DNA from: a bacterium
GTDB taxonomy: Bacteria > UBP6 > JAFGXH01
DNA length: 22,535 bases
Reading direction: 5' to 3'
Assembly (NCBI GenBank): GCA_027064085.1
Contig: JAMOQH010000008.1
Location: forward strand, 1 to 22,535
Under the pieces are notes generated by a model. That model saw nothing but the letters and a program-made list of their open reading frames with translations, did no database searches and was not told the origin of the DNA. Shown here piece after piece: positions 1-7,538 of this stretch (position 1 is its first letter; each line of letters begins with the position of its first letter). The translations under genes and the position numbers were made by a program.

Positions 1-231
1 GTTACAATTGTTGCTCCTACAACAGCAACTGTTACTTTAGATGGTTCAACAATTTCAGATACAAGTTTTACTGATATTGGGGCAACTGGATACATGAGAG
101 CTAGAATTTCTTTGAGTGATGGAAGTCATTCAATTGTTGCAACAGAACCTGTCGGTATATCAGTTTATGGATATGATAGTTATGTTTCTTATGGTTATCC
201 TGGTGGACTAAATCTTAAAGCGGTTAAATAG
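1..231 (+). CDS. C-terminal end of an IgGFc-binding-like surface protein (partial, 5' end outside window)
   Basis: Frame 1 is open from the first base to a TAG at 229-231, giving 76 residues. The segment is Thr/Ser/Val-rich and beta-like, and ends in SYGYPGGLNLKAVK. That ending resembles the C-terminus of the IgGFc-binding domain found in many large myxobacterial-type surface proteins, often alongside MopE-type repeats. The next gene begins 9 bp downstream and itself carries MopE-type repeats, so the two probably form one transcription unit of exported proteins. No signal peptide or upstream domains are visible because the gene is cut. The family call rests on this short tail only; another beta-sandwich adhesin is possible. 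Confidence 0.6.
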   Translation, partial: VTIVAPTTATVTLDGSTISDTSFTDIGATGYMRARISLSDGSHSIVATEPVGISVYGYDSYVSYGYPGGLNLKAVK

Positions 232-240
232 GGGGAATAA

Positions 241-3200
241 ATGAAAAATTTTATATTATTAATTGTATTTTTGGTTTCTTTACTATTTACTGCATGTGGT
301 AATAACGAAGGAAATAATGATAATACAACACCAAAGGATTGTAATCCTAAGTGTGCTGATTATCAAATATGTAATTTTCAAGGAAAATGTGTTACAGATA
401 TAGGAAAATGCGAAACAAGCAGTGATTGTTCTCCTGCTACTCCTATTTGTAACACAGAAACTCATCTTTGTGAAAAGGAAAATAATAATTTTGAGTGTTA
501 TGATCTTGATGGTGATGGTTTTGGTGCTTTTTGTGACAAAGGTGAAGATTGTGATGACAGTAATCCTCTTGTGAATCCTGATGCAAAAGAGTTATGTGGT
601 GATAAAATTGATAATAACTGTAATAGGGTTGTTGATGAGTTTTGTTCTTGCATAAATGGTGAAATTAAAACATGCCATACTAGCTCTGATGATAAAAGAA
701 ATGTTGGTGTGTGTAAAGATGGTTATAAAGTTTGTGAAAATGGAAGCTTTTCAAGTTGTCAGTATGAAATTTTACCCTCAGATGAAGTTTTTGATGGATT
801 GGATAATGATTGTGATGGCAATACCGATGAAGGTTTTGAAGTAAATGCATGTGGTGAAATTGGGGTTGTTCCTGATGAGATATGTGGCAATGGACTTGAT
901 GATAATTGTAATGGTATCATAGATGAAAACTGTGGTTCTTGTACTGAAGGTGATGTAAGAAACTGTTATAGTGGAATTCCTAAGAACTTAGGAGTTGGTG
1001 AATGCAAAGCAGGTACTCAAACTTGTACAGATGGAGTTTGGGGAGTATGCGAAAATGAAATAAAACCAACTTCCGAAATATGTGATAATAAAGACAATAA
1101 TTGTGATGGTAAAATTGATGAGGGCGTTTTAAATGCATGTGGTACTTGTGGTGATGTTGCTGAAGAAACATGTGATGGAATAGATAATAACTGTAATGGT
1201 GAAATTGATGAAGGATTGGTTAATGCCTGTGGTGTTTGTGGGGTAGATACTCCTGTTCCTGATGAAGTCTGTGGAAACGGCATAGATGATAACTGTGATG
1301 GCATAATTGATGAAGGTTGTACTTGTTCCTTACAACAAGAATGCTATTTGGGGCCAGATGGAACTAGAGGAAAAGGTGTTTGTAAAGCAGGTGTTCAACA
1401 ATGTATTGCTGGTGAATATTATGATGCAAATTGTGTGGGGCAAGTTATTCCATCTATTGAATTATGTGATGGGTTAGACAATGATTGTAATGAAAAAACT
1501 GATGAAGGTTTTAATGTTGGTGAATCTTGTTTTGTTGGTTTAGGTGCCTGTAAGACAGAGGGTATTATGGTTTGTGATTCTGATAAGCGTGGAAGTCATT
1601 GTGAACCTAATTCTGAAATCCCTGAACCAACAGAAGAAATTTGCGATGGTATTGATAATAATTGTAATGGCTCTGTTGATGAAAATTTTGCACTTGTTAA
1701 TCAGGAATGTTTTAAAGGAATTGGAGCTTGTCAAGGAGCTGGTACATATATTTGTAATGATGCTAAAAATGGAGTTATTTGTACAGCAGAAGAAGACTTA
1801 AGTAAGGCTAGTGAAGAAATTTGTGATCAAATGGATAATAACTGTAATGGATTTATTGATGAAGGTTTTGAATTTGTTGGAACTACATGTCAAGGAGGTA
1901 AAGGCGTTTGTGCAACAACAGGTATTTATCAGTGTTCAGATGATGGTTTGGAAATTGTTTGTGATGCAACAGGAGATACTTCCTTGCAAGTAGATGAAAT
2001 TTGTGGAGATAATCTAGATAATGATTGTGATGGTTTTATTGATGAAGGATTTGAACAATTAAATGAAAGTTGCAGTTCAGGTAGGGGAGTTTGTGCAACA
2101 ATAGGTAATTATCAATGCTCTGATGATGGTCTAAGTCTTATTTGTGATGCCGAGGAGGACCTTTCACTGGCTAGAACTGAATTATGTGGGGATAATGAAG
2201 ATAACGATTGTGACGGACTTGTAGATGAAGGTTTTAACTTAGTTGGTTTTGAGTGTGAAGCAGGCTTAGGTGTTTGTAAGGAAAGTGGGCATTATGTTTG
2301 TAGTGATGACAAGCTTTCCGTTGTTTGTGATGCTGTTGAAAATGGTAATGCAAATCAAGAACTTTGTGGAAACAATACTGATGATAACTGTAATGGCTTG
2401 GTTAATGAGGGATTTGAAGATGAGGGGAAACCATGTACTGTTGGTTCTGGTCCTTGCCAAATGACTGGGGTGTGGGTTTGTGATGCTGATAATGATAGTA
2501 AATCATTGAAATGTTCTGTTGAACCTGATATGACAAAAGCAAGTATTGAACTATGTGGAGATAATGAAGATAATGACTGTGATGGACTAATTGATGAGGG
2601 ATTTGACTTAATTGGAGCAATTTGCAAAGTAGGTAAGGGCGTTTGTAAAAAAGAAGGTGTTTACCAATGTTCACTTAATAAATTAGAGTTAGAATGTAGT
2701 GAAACAGAAGATTTAAGTTTAAAAACAACTGAATTATGTGGTGATAACCTTGATAATGATTGTGATGGACTAATTGATGAAGGTTTTAATGTTGGTGAAT
2801 CATGTAGTGCTGGGTATGGTCCCTGTAAGGTTGAAGGTGGTGTTTATATTTGTGATGTAAATGATTTAACAAAAACAGTGTGTAATGTCTCTCCTGATAT
2901 GAGTAAGGCAAGTCAAAATGAATTATGTGGAGACAATATTGATAATAATTGCAATGGTTATGTTGATGAGGGATTTGAAATGCTGACTGTTTCCTGTTCC
3001 AATGGTGTTGGTGCATGTAAAAGAAATGGGGAATACCAATGCAGTGAGGATAAGCTAAGTCTTGAATGTAGTGCTACTCCAGGAACACCATCTGCAAATG
3101 AACTTTGTGGAAATAATATTGATGATAACTGTAATGGTTTGGTTGATGAAGGTTTTGAGCTAGAAGGTGAAACCTGTTATGCTGGTAAGGGAGTTTGTCA

Positions 3201-4566
3201 AGGTTCAGGCACTTATAGTTGTAATTCTAGTCTATTATCTCTTGATTGTTCTGCAACTGAAGATTTAAGTCAACAAACAACAGAATTGTGTGGAGATAAT
3301 AAAGATAATGACTGCGACGGTTTTGTTGATGAGGGATTTACAATTGGTGCTACATGTAGCAATAATGAATTAGGTTTATGCTTAAGAACTGGAGTTACAG
3401 AATGTGTAAATGGAGCAGAAGTTTGTTCCGCAGGGCATGTTGATGGTACTCCCGAGGTATGTGATGGAAAGGACAATGATTGTGATGGTGAAACTGATGA
3501 AGATTTTACTGAATTGTATGATGTTTGTTATTCTTCTGGTTTAGGTGTATGTAAAACTCAAGGTGTTAAAATATGTGACCCTAATGATAACACATTATTA
3601 ATATGTTCCGCAGAAGATATTGCAGGAACAACAGAAGTTTGTAATGATGGTCTTGATAATGACTGTGATGGAGATACCGATTATGATGATGATGATTGTG
3701 AATTACCTACTTATAGTTGTGGAACCGTTCCGACCAATCCTGTTATTTTAGAAACAGTTAATCTATCTAATACAGTAACAGGTGTTCCTGATTCTATGTT
3801 TTGGGAGGTGGTATCTCAACCAGTAGGTTCTAATATTATCTTAACAACTCCAACTTCTGCAAGTACTTCTTTTGTACCTTTAATTGCTGGAGATTATCAC
3901 ATTAAGTTTACTATAACTATTGATGGAACGGAGCATGTTTGTGATTATGATAATATTTTTATACAGCCATCAGATACATTGAATGTTTCTATTCTTTGGC
4001 AAACTCCTGCTGACTTTGACTTACATTTGTTAAAGCCGGGTGCAACTGTTAATGATTGGCAAACCGAGAACGACTGTTATTATGATAATTGTAAAGTTTG
4101 TGCTCAAGATGTTCAAATTCCTAATCAAACTTGTAGTCCAAATAATCAAATAGAATGGTTTACCTCAAATTCTTCTGATGATGCTCAATTAGATGTTGAT
4201 AATAGAATTGGTTGTGCTGATACAGATGATAATGGAAGTTTTGAAACTTGTTATCCTGAAAATACTTCTATAGAAAAGCCACATAATGGAAGTAGTGCAG
4301 AACATTACACTGTAGGACTTTATTATTATTCAGGCAAGCCAAATGGTCGTGAAGGCGAGGGGAGTTCAAATGTTCAAGATGTTACTGTAACAATTTACTG
4401 CAGAGATGATATTCATGGCAGTATTCAAGAGCATAAATATCTTTGTTCTGATATGAATGTTGGGGAATGGTGTTTTGTAAGGGATATTTTATGGGAAAAC
4501 AGTACTTGTACAATTGGAAGTGCAACAAGAGTTATCTCGGGAAATAAATCTGCAACTGATTTATAA
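241..4566 (+). CDS. Giant lipoprotein with 19 MopE-type metal-binding repeats and a YfaP-like C-terminal domain
   Basis: This 1441-residue protein starts with a lipoprotein signal peptide; the lipobox FTAC puts the lipidated Cys at residue 19, followed by Gly, consistent with outer-membrane sorting. Residues about 88-1158 hold 19 copies of a Cys-rich motif of the form E-[LIV]-C-[DG]-x-x-x-D-[ND]-[ND]-C-[DN]-G-x-x-D-E-G-F. Only the first copy has the full MopE form with an upstream DLDGDGFG and DCDD segment. From about copy 7 on, copies alternate with linkers carrying a C-x(5)-G-x-C pair and a second Cys pair, giving a module of about 55-60 residues. Residues about 1160-1245 look like a PKD-like beta domain. 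Residues about 1247-1410 carry DFDLHLL, typical of YfaP/DUF2135-like domains, with many Asp and Cys. MopE-type motifs are predicted to bind metal, and the paired Cys suggest disulfides. The start has a GGGGGA ribosome site at 231-236 overlapping the previous stop. A binding role (calcium, copper or surface) is inference. Confidence 0.88.
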   Translation: MKNFILLIVFLVSLLFTACGNNEGNNDNTTPKDCNPKCADYQICNFQGKCVTDIGKCETSSDCSPATPICNTETHLCEKENNNFECYDLDGDGFGAFCDKGEDCDDSNPLVNPDAKELCGDKIDNNCNRVVDEFCSCINGEIKTCHTSSDDKRNVGVCKDGYKVCENGSFSSCQYEILPSDEVFDGLDNDCDGNTDEGFEVNACGEIGVVPDEICGNGLDDNCNGIIDENCGSCTEGDVRNCYSGIPKNLGVGECKAGTQTCTDGVWGVCENEIKPTSEICDNKDNNCDGKIDEGVLNACGTCGDVAEETCDGIDNNCNGEIDEGLVNACGVCGVDTPVPDEVCGNGIDDNCDGIIDEGCTCSLQQECYLGPDGTRGKGVCKAGVQQCIAGEYYDANCVGQVIPSIELCDGLDNDCNEKTDEGFNVGESCFVGLGACKTEGIMVCDSDKRGSHCEPNSEIPEPTEEICDGIDNNCNGSVDENFALVNQECFKGIGACQGAGTYICNDAKNGVICTAEEDLSKASEEICDQMDNNCNGFIDEGFEFVGTTCQGGKGVCATTGIYQCSDDGLEIVCDATGDTSLQVDEICGDNLDNDCDGFIDEGFEQLNESCSSGRGVCATIGNYQCSDDGLSLICDAEEDLSLARTELCGDNEDNDCDGLVDEGFNLVGFECEAGLGVCKESGHYVCSDDKLSVVCDAVENGNANQELCGNNTDDNCNGLVNEGFEDEGKPCTVGSGPCQMTGVWVCDADNDSKSLKCSVEPDMTKASIELCGDNEDNDCDGLIDEGFDLIGAICKVGKGVCKKEGVYQCSLNKLELECSETEDLSLKTTELCGDNLDNDCDGLIDEGFNVGESCSAGYGPCKVEGGVYICDVNDLTKTVCNVSPDMSKASQNELCGDNIDNNCNGYVDEGFEMLTVSCSNGVGACKRNGEYQCSEDKLSLECSATPGTPSANELCGNNIDDNCNGLVDEGFELEGETCYAGKGVCQGSGTYSCNSSLLSLDCSATEDLSQQTTELCGDNKDNDCDGFVDEGFTIGATCSNNELGLCLRTGVTECVNGAEVCSAGHVDGTPEVCDGKDNDCDGETDEDFTELYDVCYSSGLGVCKTQGVKICDPNDNTLLICSAEDIAGTTEVCNDGLDNDCDGDTDYDDDDCELPTYSCGTVPTNPVILETVNLSNTVTGVPDSMFWEVVSQPVGSNIILTTPTSASTSFVPLIAGDYHIKFTITIDGTEHVCDYDNIFIQPSDTLNVSILWQTPADFDLHLLKPGATVNDWQTENDCYYDNCKVCAQDVQIPNQTCSPNNQIEWFTSNSSDDAQLDVDNRIGCADTDDNGSFETCYPENTSIEKPHNGSSAEHYTVGLYYYSGKPNGREGEGSSNVQDVTVTIYCRDDIHGSIQEHKYLCSDMNVGEWCFVRDILWENSTCTIGSATRVISGNKSATDL
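502..3714 (+). repeat. Array of 19 MopE-type coding repeats
   Basis: The array covers residues about 88-1158 of the large lipoprotein. The core codon pattern (GATAATGATTGTGATGG or a close variant) recurs with few changes, especially in copies 10-17, which are near-identical in protein (GDNxDNDCDGxxDEGF). Such homogeneity suggests recent internal duplication or recombination between units. The antisense open frames here (for example 1017-1304 and 2355-2674) are by-products of this repetition. Confidence 0.85.
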
Positions 4567-4604
4567 TTACTTTAATTATCTCCATTTCTATCATTACTTT
4601 GTTG

Positions 4605-4623
4605 AGAGGCATTGCATGCCTCT
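4605..4623 (+). terminator. Probable terminator hairpin after the MopE lipoprotein gene
   Basis: A 7-bp stem AGAGGCA / TGCCTCT encloses the loop TTGCA, 38 bp past the stop codon, followed by a short T-rich stretch (TTTACATAAATTTT). The T-run is weak, so termination is plausible rather than certain. The core GAGGCATTGC also resembles the palindromic element inside the glycosyltransferase gene. The remaining sequence to 4727 is AT-rich, with only a weak possible promoter (TTGATA 4676-4681, TATAGA 4697-4702, 15-bp spacer). Confidence 0.5.
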
Positions 4624-4727
4624 TTACATAAATTTTATTTATTTAACATAAAAATTTTAAAAAATTGAATATATCTTGATATGATTAGTCATTTATTATA
4701 GAATGAGCTTACCATTAGGAGGATTAT

Positions 4728-5723
4728 ATGTTAAAGTTTTTAGGTTTATTTTTAATTTTTAGTAATATGTTATTCGCAACTCAGACCTTAAAATTGGATA
4801 TTGTTACTGGAGAAAAGGGTGGAACATATTATGAATTTGGCCAAGATATAGCGTCTGTTGTTAGCGCAGAAGTTAAAGTTAACAATATTTCAACAGGTGG
4901 TACCATTGAAAACTTATTGGGGCTTGTAGAAGATAAATATAATGGCTTTATTATTGTTCAAGATGATGTTTTAAATTATATAAGAGTAAATAAAAGAAAT
5001 TCTCTTAAATTAATAAAGAAATTTAAGAAAAATGCAACTCCTGATAATCTTGAAGCTTTAATTAGCAATATAAAAGTTGTTTTTCCTCTTTACGCAGAAG
5101 AAGTTCATGTTTTAGTAAAAAAAGATGGTGATATAAAAAAAATATCAGACTTAAACGGTAAAAAAATTAATGTTGGTTCTAAACTTGGTGGAAGTCGTCT
5201 TACAGGTGCTATTATTTTAAGTATTGCTTCTGTAAAAGCCGAAAAATTTCATTATGAAAATAAAGATGCCATTAATAAGTTATTAAATGGTGATATTGAT
5301 GCAGTTATTTTAGTTGGTGGAGCTCCATTAAAGTTTTTAGAGAAAATGGATAAAGAAACAAACTTGACATTATTGTCAATACAATCTAAGGATTTAGATG
5401 GTTATTATTACAATTCAGTAATAAAAGCAAGTACATATCCATGGCTTGAAAATAATGTTAAAACCTATGCAACAAGGTCAGTTTTAATTACAACAGCAAG
5501 TTCCACTTCTCTTACATGTGCTGCCAAAAAAAGAACAGTTGAAGCAATCCTAAAAAGTCTTAAGAAATTGAAGGATTATGAACATAAGAAATGGGAGCAA
5601 GTTACCCCGTCTTTGGAGGTAAAAGGTTGGAGTAGGGAAAAATGTGTTGCACCTATTATTGAAAAATGGTCTAAAGAGAAGGCTAAAATGAAAAAAATTA
5701 TGAAAAAAATTAAAAATCCATAG
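4728..5723 (+). CDS. TAXI-family TRAP-type periplasmic solute-binding protein
   Basis: This 331-residue protein has a signal peptide (hydrophobic residues 3-17, likely cleaved after LFA). The mature start, with GEKGGTYYEFGQDIA at about residues 28-42, is the typical ligand-binding opening of TAXI-type TRAP solute receptors. It is followed by STGGTIENL and a QDDVLNYI-type segment, also characteristic. Family members bind small organic acids or amino acids and deliver them to a fused DctQM-type permease. No TRAP membrane subunit is encoded next to it, so it is an orphan receptor here; it may serve a permease elsewhere or a sensor. The last 25 residues are strongly Lys-rich. The start is fixed by AGGAGG at 4717-4722, five bases before the ATG. 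Ligand unknown. Confidence 0.85.
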   Translation: MLKFLGLFLIFSNMLFATQTLKLDIVTGEKGGTYYEFGQDIASVVSAEVKVNNISTGGTIENLLGLVEDKYNGFIIVQDDVLNYIRVNKRNSLKLIKKFKKNATPDNLEALISNIKVVFPLYAEEVHVLVKKDGDIKKISDLNGKKINVGSKLGGSRLTGAIILSIASVKAEKFHYENKDAINKLLNGDIDAVILVGGAPLKFLEKMDKETNLTLLSIQSKDLDGYYYNSVIKASTYPWLENNVKTYATRSVLITTASSTSLTCAAKKRTVEAILKSLKKLKDYEHKKWEQVTPSLEVKGWSREKCVAPIIEKWSKEKAKMKKIMKKIKNP

Positions 5724-5766
5724 TAAAAAAGTTTCAATTACATCATTTTTATACAATAAAACACTT

Positions 5767-5796
5767 TCCATGTAATGGACCACGAATGTGGTTGGA
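5767..5796 (+). other. Two adjacent short hairpins downstream of the TAXI gene
   Basis: Two small inverted repeats sit back to back: CCAT-GTA-ATGG (5768-5778) and ACCAC-GAAT-GTGGT (5779-5792). The flanks TCCA (5767-5770) and TGGA (5793-5796) can also pair, so the region could form either two hairpins or a branched structure. GTTTTG follows. It may be the 3' end of the TAXI transcript; function unproven. Confidence 0.35.
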
Positions 5797-5812
5797 GTTT
5801 TGAAAAATAAAC

Positions 5813-5831
5813 TAGACAATTTGTCTATTTT
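5813..5831 (+). terminator. Weak hairpin with T-run, possible terminator or operator
   Basis: The inverted repeat TAGACA-ATT-TGTCTA is followed directly by TTTT. It lies 90 bp after the TAXI stop and about 90 bp before the ankyrin gene. The stem is only 6 bp and AT-rich, so it could equally be a protein-binding palindrome. The rest of the gap to 5920 is AT-rich with no clear promoter. Confidence 0.3.
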
Positions 5832-5920
5832 AATGTGAAAAAAAATAATATTTTCAATCAATTTCTTGTAATTATAAAATGCTTTTGATATATTTAACTT
5901 AAGGATAAGTAAGGAGATAA

Positions 5921-7531
5921 ATGCTAAAAGAACTTGAGAAATTAAAAACAAAAATAAATAAAAAAACTCCATTCTATGTTTTAAAGCAAATAATTTGTTC
6001 AGAGTTAAAAGCTAGTCCTCTTAAAAATATACTTTTACAAACTTATGAAATTGGAATTCCTGCTGATTTATTAATAAACCAAGATTTAACACAAGAAAGA
6101 AAAGATATACTTGTGAATTTTTTAAGAAAAGAATTTTTAATGGATAAAAATGCTGCAAAGTTAATCATTAAGCATTGGATATTTATTCTAGGTATTGATG
6201 ATTATAATGAATCTTTGCAAAATAATACTGAATTAGCAAATGAATTTTTAGGTGATTATGGAGAAGAAAGTACTCAGTCAAAAGTAAGATTGGTGGGGTA
6301 CAGAGATATTGAAGTTAATAATGAAATCAACAATAAAGAAAATGAAGTGGAAAGTAAACTTTTATCAAATATTTTCCTTGATGGTTTGAAAAAAGGTGAT
6401 ATCGAAAAAGTGAAAAAAGCTGTAATAAGAGGGTTCTCCATTGATTTTAAAGATAAGGGAAATCGTGATGCTTTGATGATTTGGATTACTAAAAGAGGTT
6501 ATCTAGATATTTTGACCTATTTAGTTGAAAAGGGTTTGGATATTAATAGCCGTTTTGAGAATGGTAGAACTGCATTGATGTATGTTGCTAAAACAGAACA
6601 TATTGGGATTTTTAACTATTTGATATCCTTAGGATTAAAAGTTGATGATAAAGATGATAGTGGCAAAAGAGTGTTAATGTATGCTACCGAAAATGGCTTT
6701 TTACCAATTGTAAAAAAAATAGTAAGTCTTGGAGCTGATATAAATATCGGAACAAATGGTTATACAAAAGTTGGTAATAAAGTTTATTCTTTGGGAAAGA
6801 CAGCTTTGATGTATTCTATTGCAAGTAAAAATCAGGAAGTTATAGAGTTTTTATTAAATAATGGAGCTAATATTTTTGCAACTAAAAATGGTGTTAAAAA
6901 AAGTAAAAATGGTGAAATTGAGCCTATTGGTAAAAATGTAATTATGTATGCCATTGAACATGGTGTACTAAATCTTGTGAAATATCTAGTTAGTCGAGGA
7001 GCGTTGTTATTAGATGTTAAAGATGAATATAATAATAATTCTTTAGTATATGCTGTAATTAAAAAAGATATAAAAATGGTAAAATATTTAATTTCTAAAG
7101 GTGTTTCTGTAAATGCAATGAATAAAGATAATTTAAATCCTTTGATATATGCAATTAAAATGAATGAGTTGAATATTATAAAACTATTGGTTTCAGAAGG
7201 AGCTATTTTAGATGGTTCTTTTTATTCTGATGAAAATGGTGAAATCACAAGGCCTATTCATTATGCAATAAAGGAAGATAATGAAGATGTAATTAAGTTT
7301 TTATTATCTAAGGCTATTAATATAAATGAACAAGACTCAGAGGGTAAAACTCCATTAATGTACGCTATTGAAAAGCATAATATTAAATTAATTAAGCAAT
7401 TTATATCTAATAAAGTAGATATAGAAAAAACTGATAATAATGAAAATAATGCTCTTTGGTATGCAGGTAGTACGAATAACAATAAAATAATATCACTTAT
7501 AGAAAACTATATTAAAAAAGATTATAGGTAG
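5921..7531 (+). CDS. Cytoplasmic ankyrin-repeat protein with an N-terminal helical domain
   Basis: This 536-residue protein has no signal peptide or membrane segment. Residues 1 to about 95 are helical and include a segment (FLMDKNAAKLIIKHWIFILG) resembling the short helical module seen in many bacterial repeat proteins. An acidic linker follows. Residues about 150-536 contain eleven ankyrin-type repeats, recognisable by G-K-T-A-L-M-Y-A at each first helix and by L-L/V-x-x-G-A/L-D-I-N at the turn. Repeats 4, 5 and 8 carry enlarged loops of 10-15 residues rich in Gly, Asn and Lys at equivalent positions. Ankyrin repeats bind proteins; no catalytic motif is seen. The start has AAGGAG seven or so bases upstream. 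The sigma-factor gene starts 7 bp after the stop, so the two are probably co-transcribed and the product may act on the sigma factor (inference). Confidence 0.85.
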   Translation: MLKELEKLKTKINKKTPFYVLKQIICSELKASPLKNILLQTYEIGIPADLLINQDLTQERKDILVNFLRKEFLMDKNAAKLIIKHWIFILGIDDYNESLQNNTELANEFLGDYGEESTQSKVRLVGYRDIEVNNEINNKENEVESKLLSNIFLDGLKKGDIEKVKKAVIRGFSIDFKDKGNRDALMIWITKRGYLDILTYLVEKGLDINSRFENGRTALMYVAKTEHIGIFNYLISLGLKVDDKDDSGKRVLMYATENGFLPIVKKIVSLGADINIGTNGYTKVGNKVYSLGKTALMYSIASKNQEVIEFLLNNGANIFATKNGVKKSKNGEIEPIGKNVIMYAIEHGVLNLVKYLVSRGALLLDVKDEYNNNSLVYAVIKKDIKMVKYLISKGVSVNAMNKDNLNPLIYAIKMNELNIIKLLVSEGAILDGSFYSDENGEITRPIHYAIKEDNEDVIKFLLSKAININEQDSEGKTPLMYAIEKHNIKLIKQFISNKVDIEKTDNNENNALWYAGSTNNNKIISLIENYIKKDYR

Positions 7532-7538
7532 GGGCGTT

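Noticed and set aside
1017-1304. Open frames on the minus strand inside the MopE lipoprotein gene (also near 980-1171, 2355-2674, 2786-3016 and 3270-3476)
   Set aside because: They mirror the repetitive Cys-rich coding pattern of the plus strand, have low-complexity Ser/His/Leu products and no ribosome sites.
5550-5972. 140-residue minus-strand frame across the end of the TAXI gene and the next gap
   Set aside because: It overlaps the coding end of the TAXI gene and the start of the ankyrin gene, and its product is Phe/Leu-rich from AT-rich antisense sequence. No convincing start signal.
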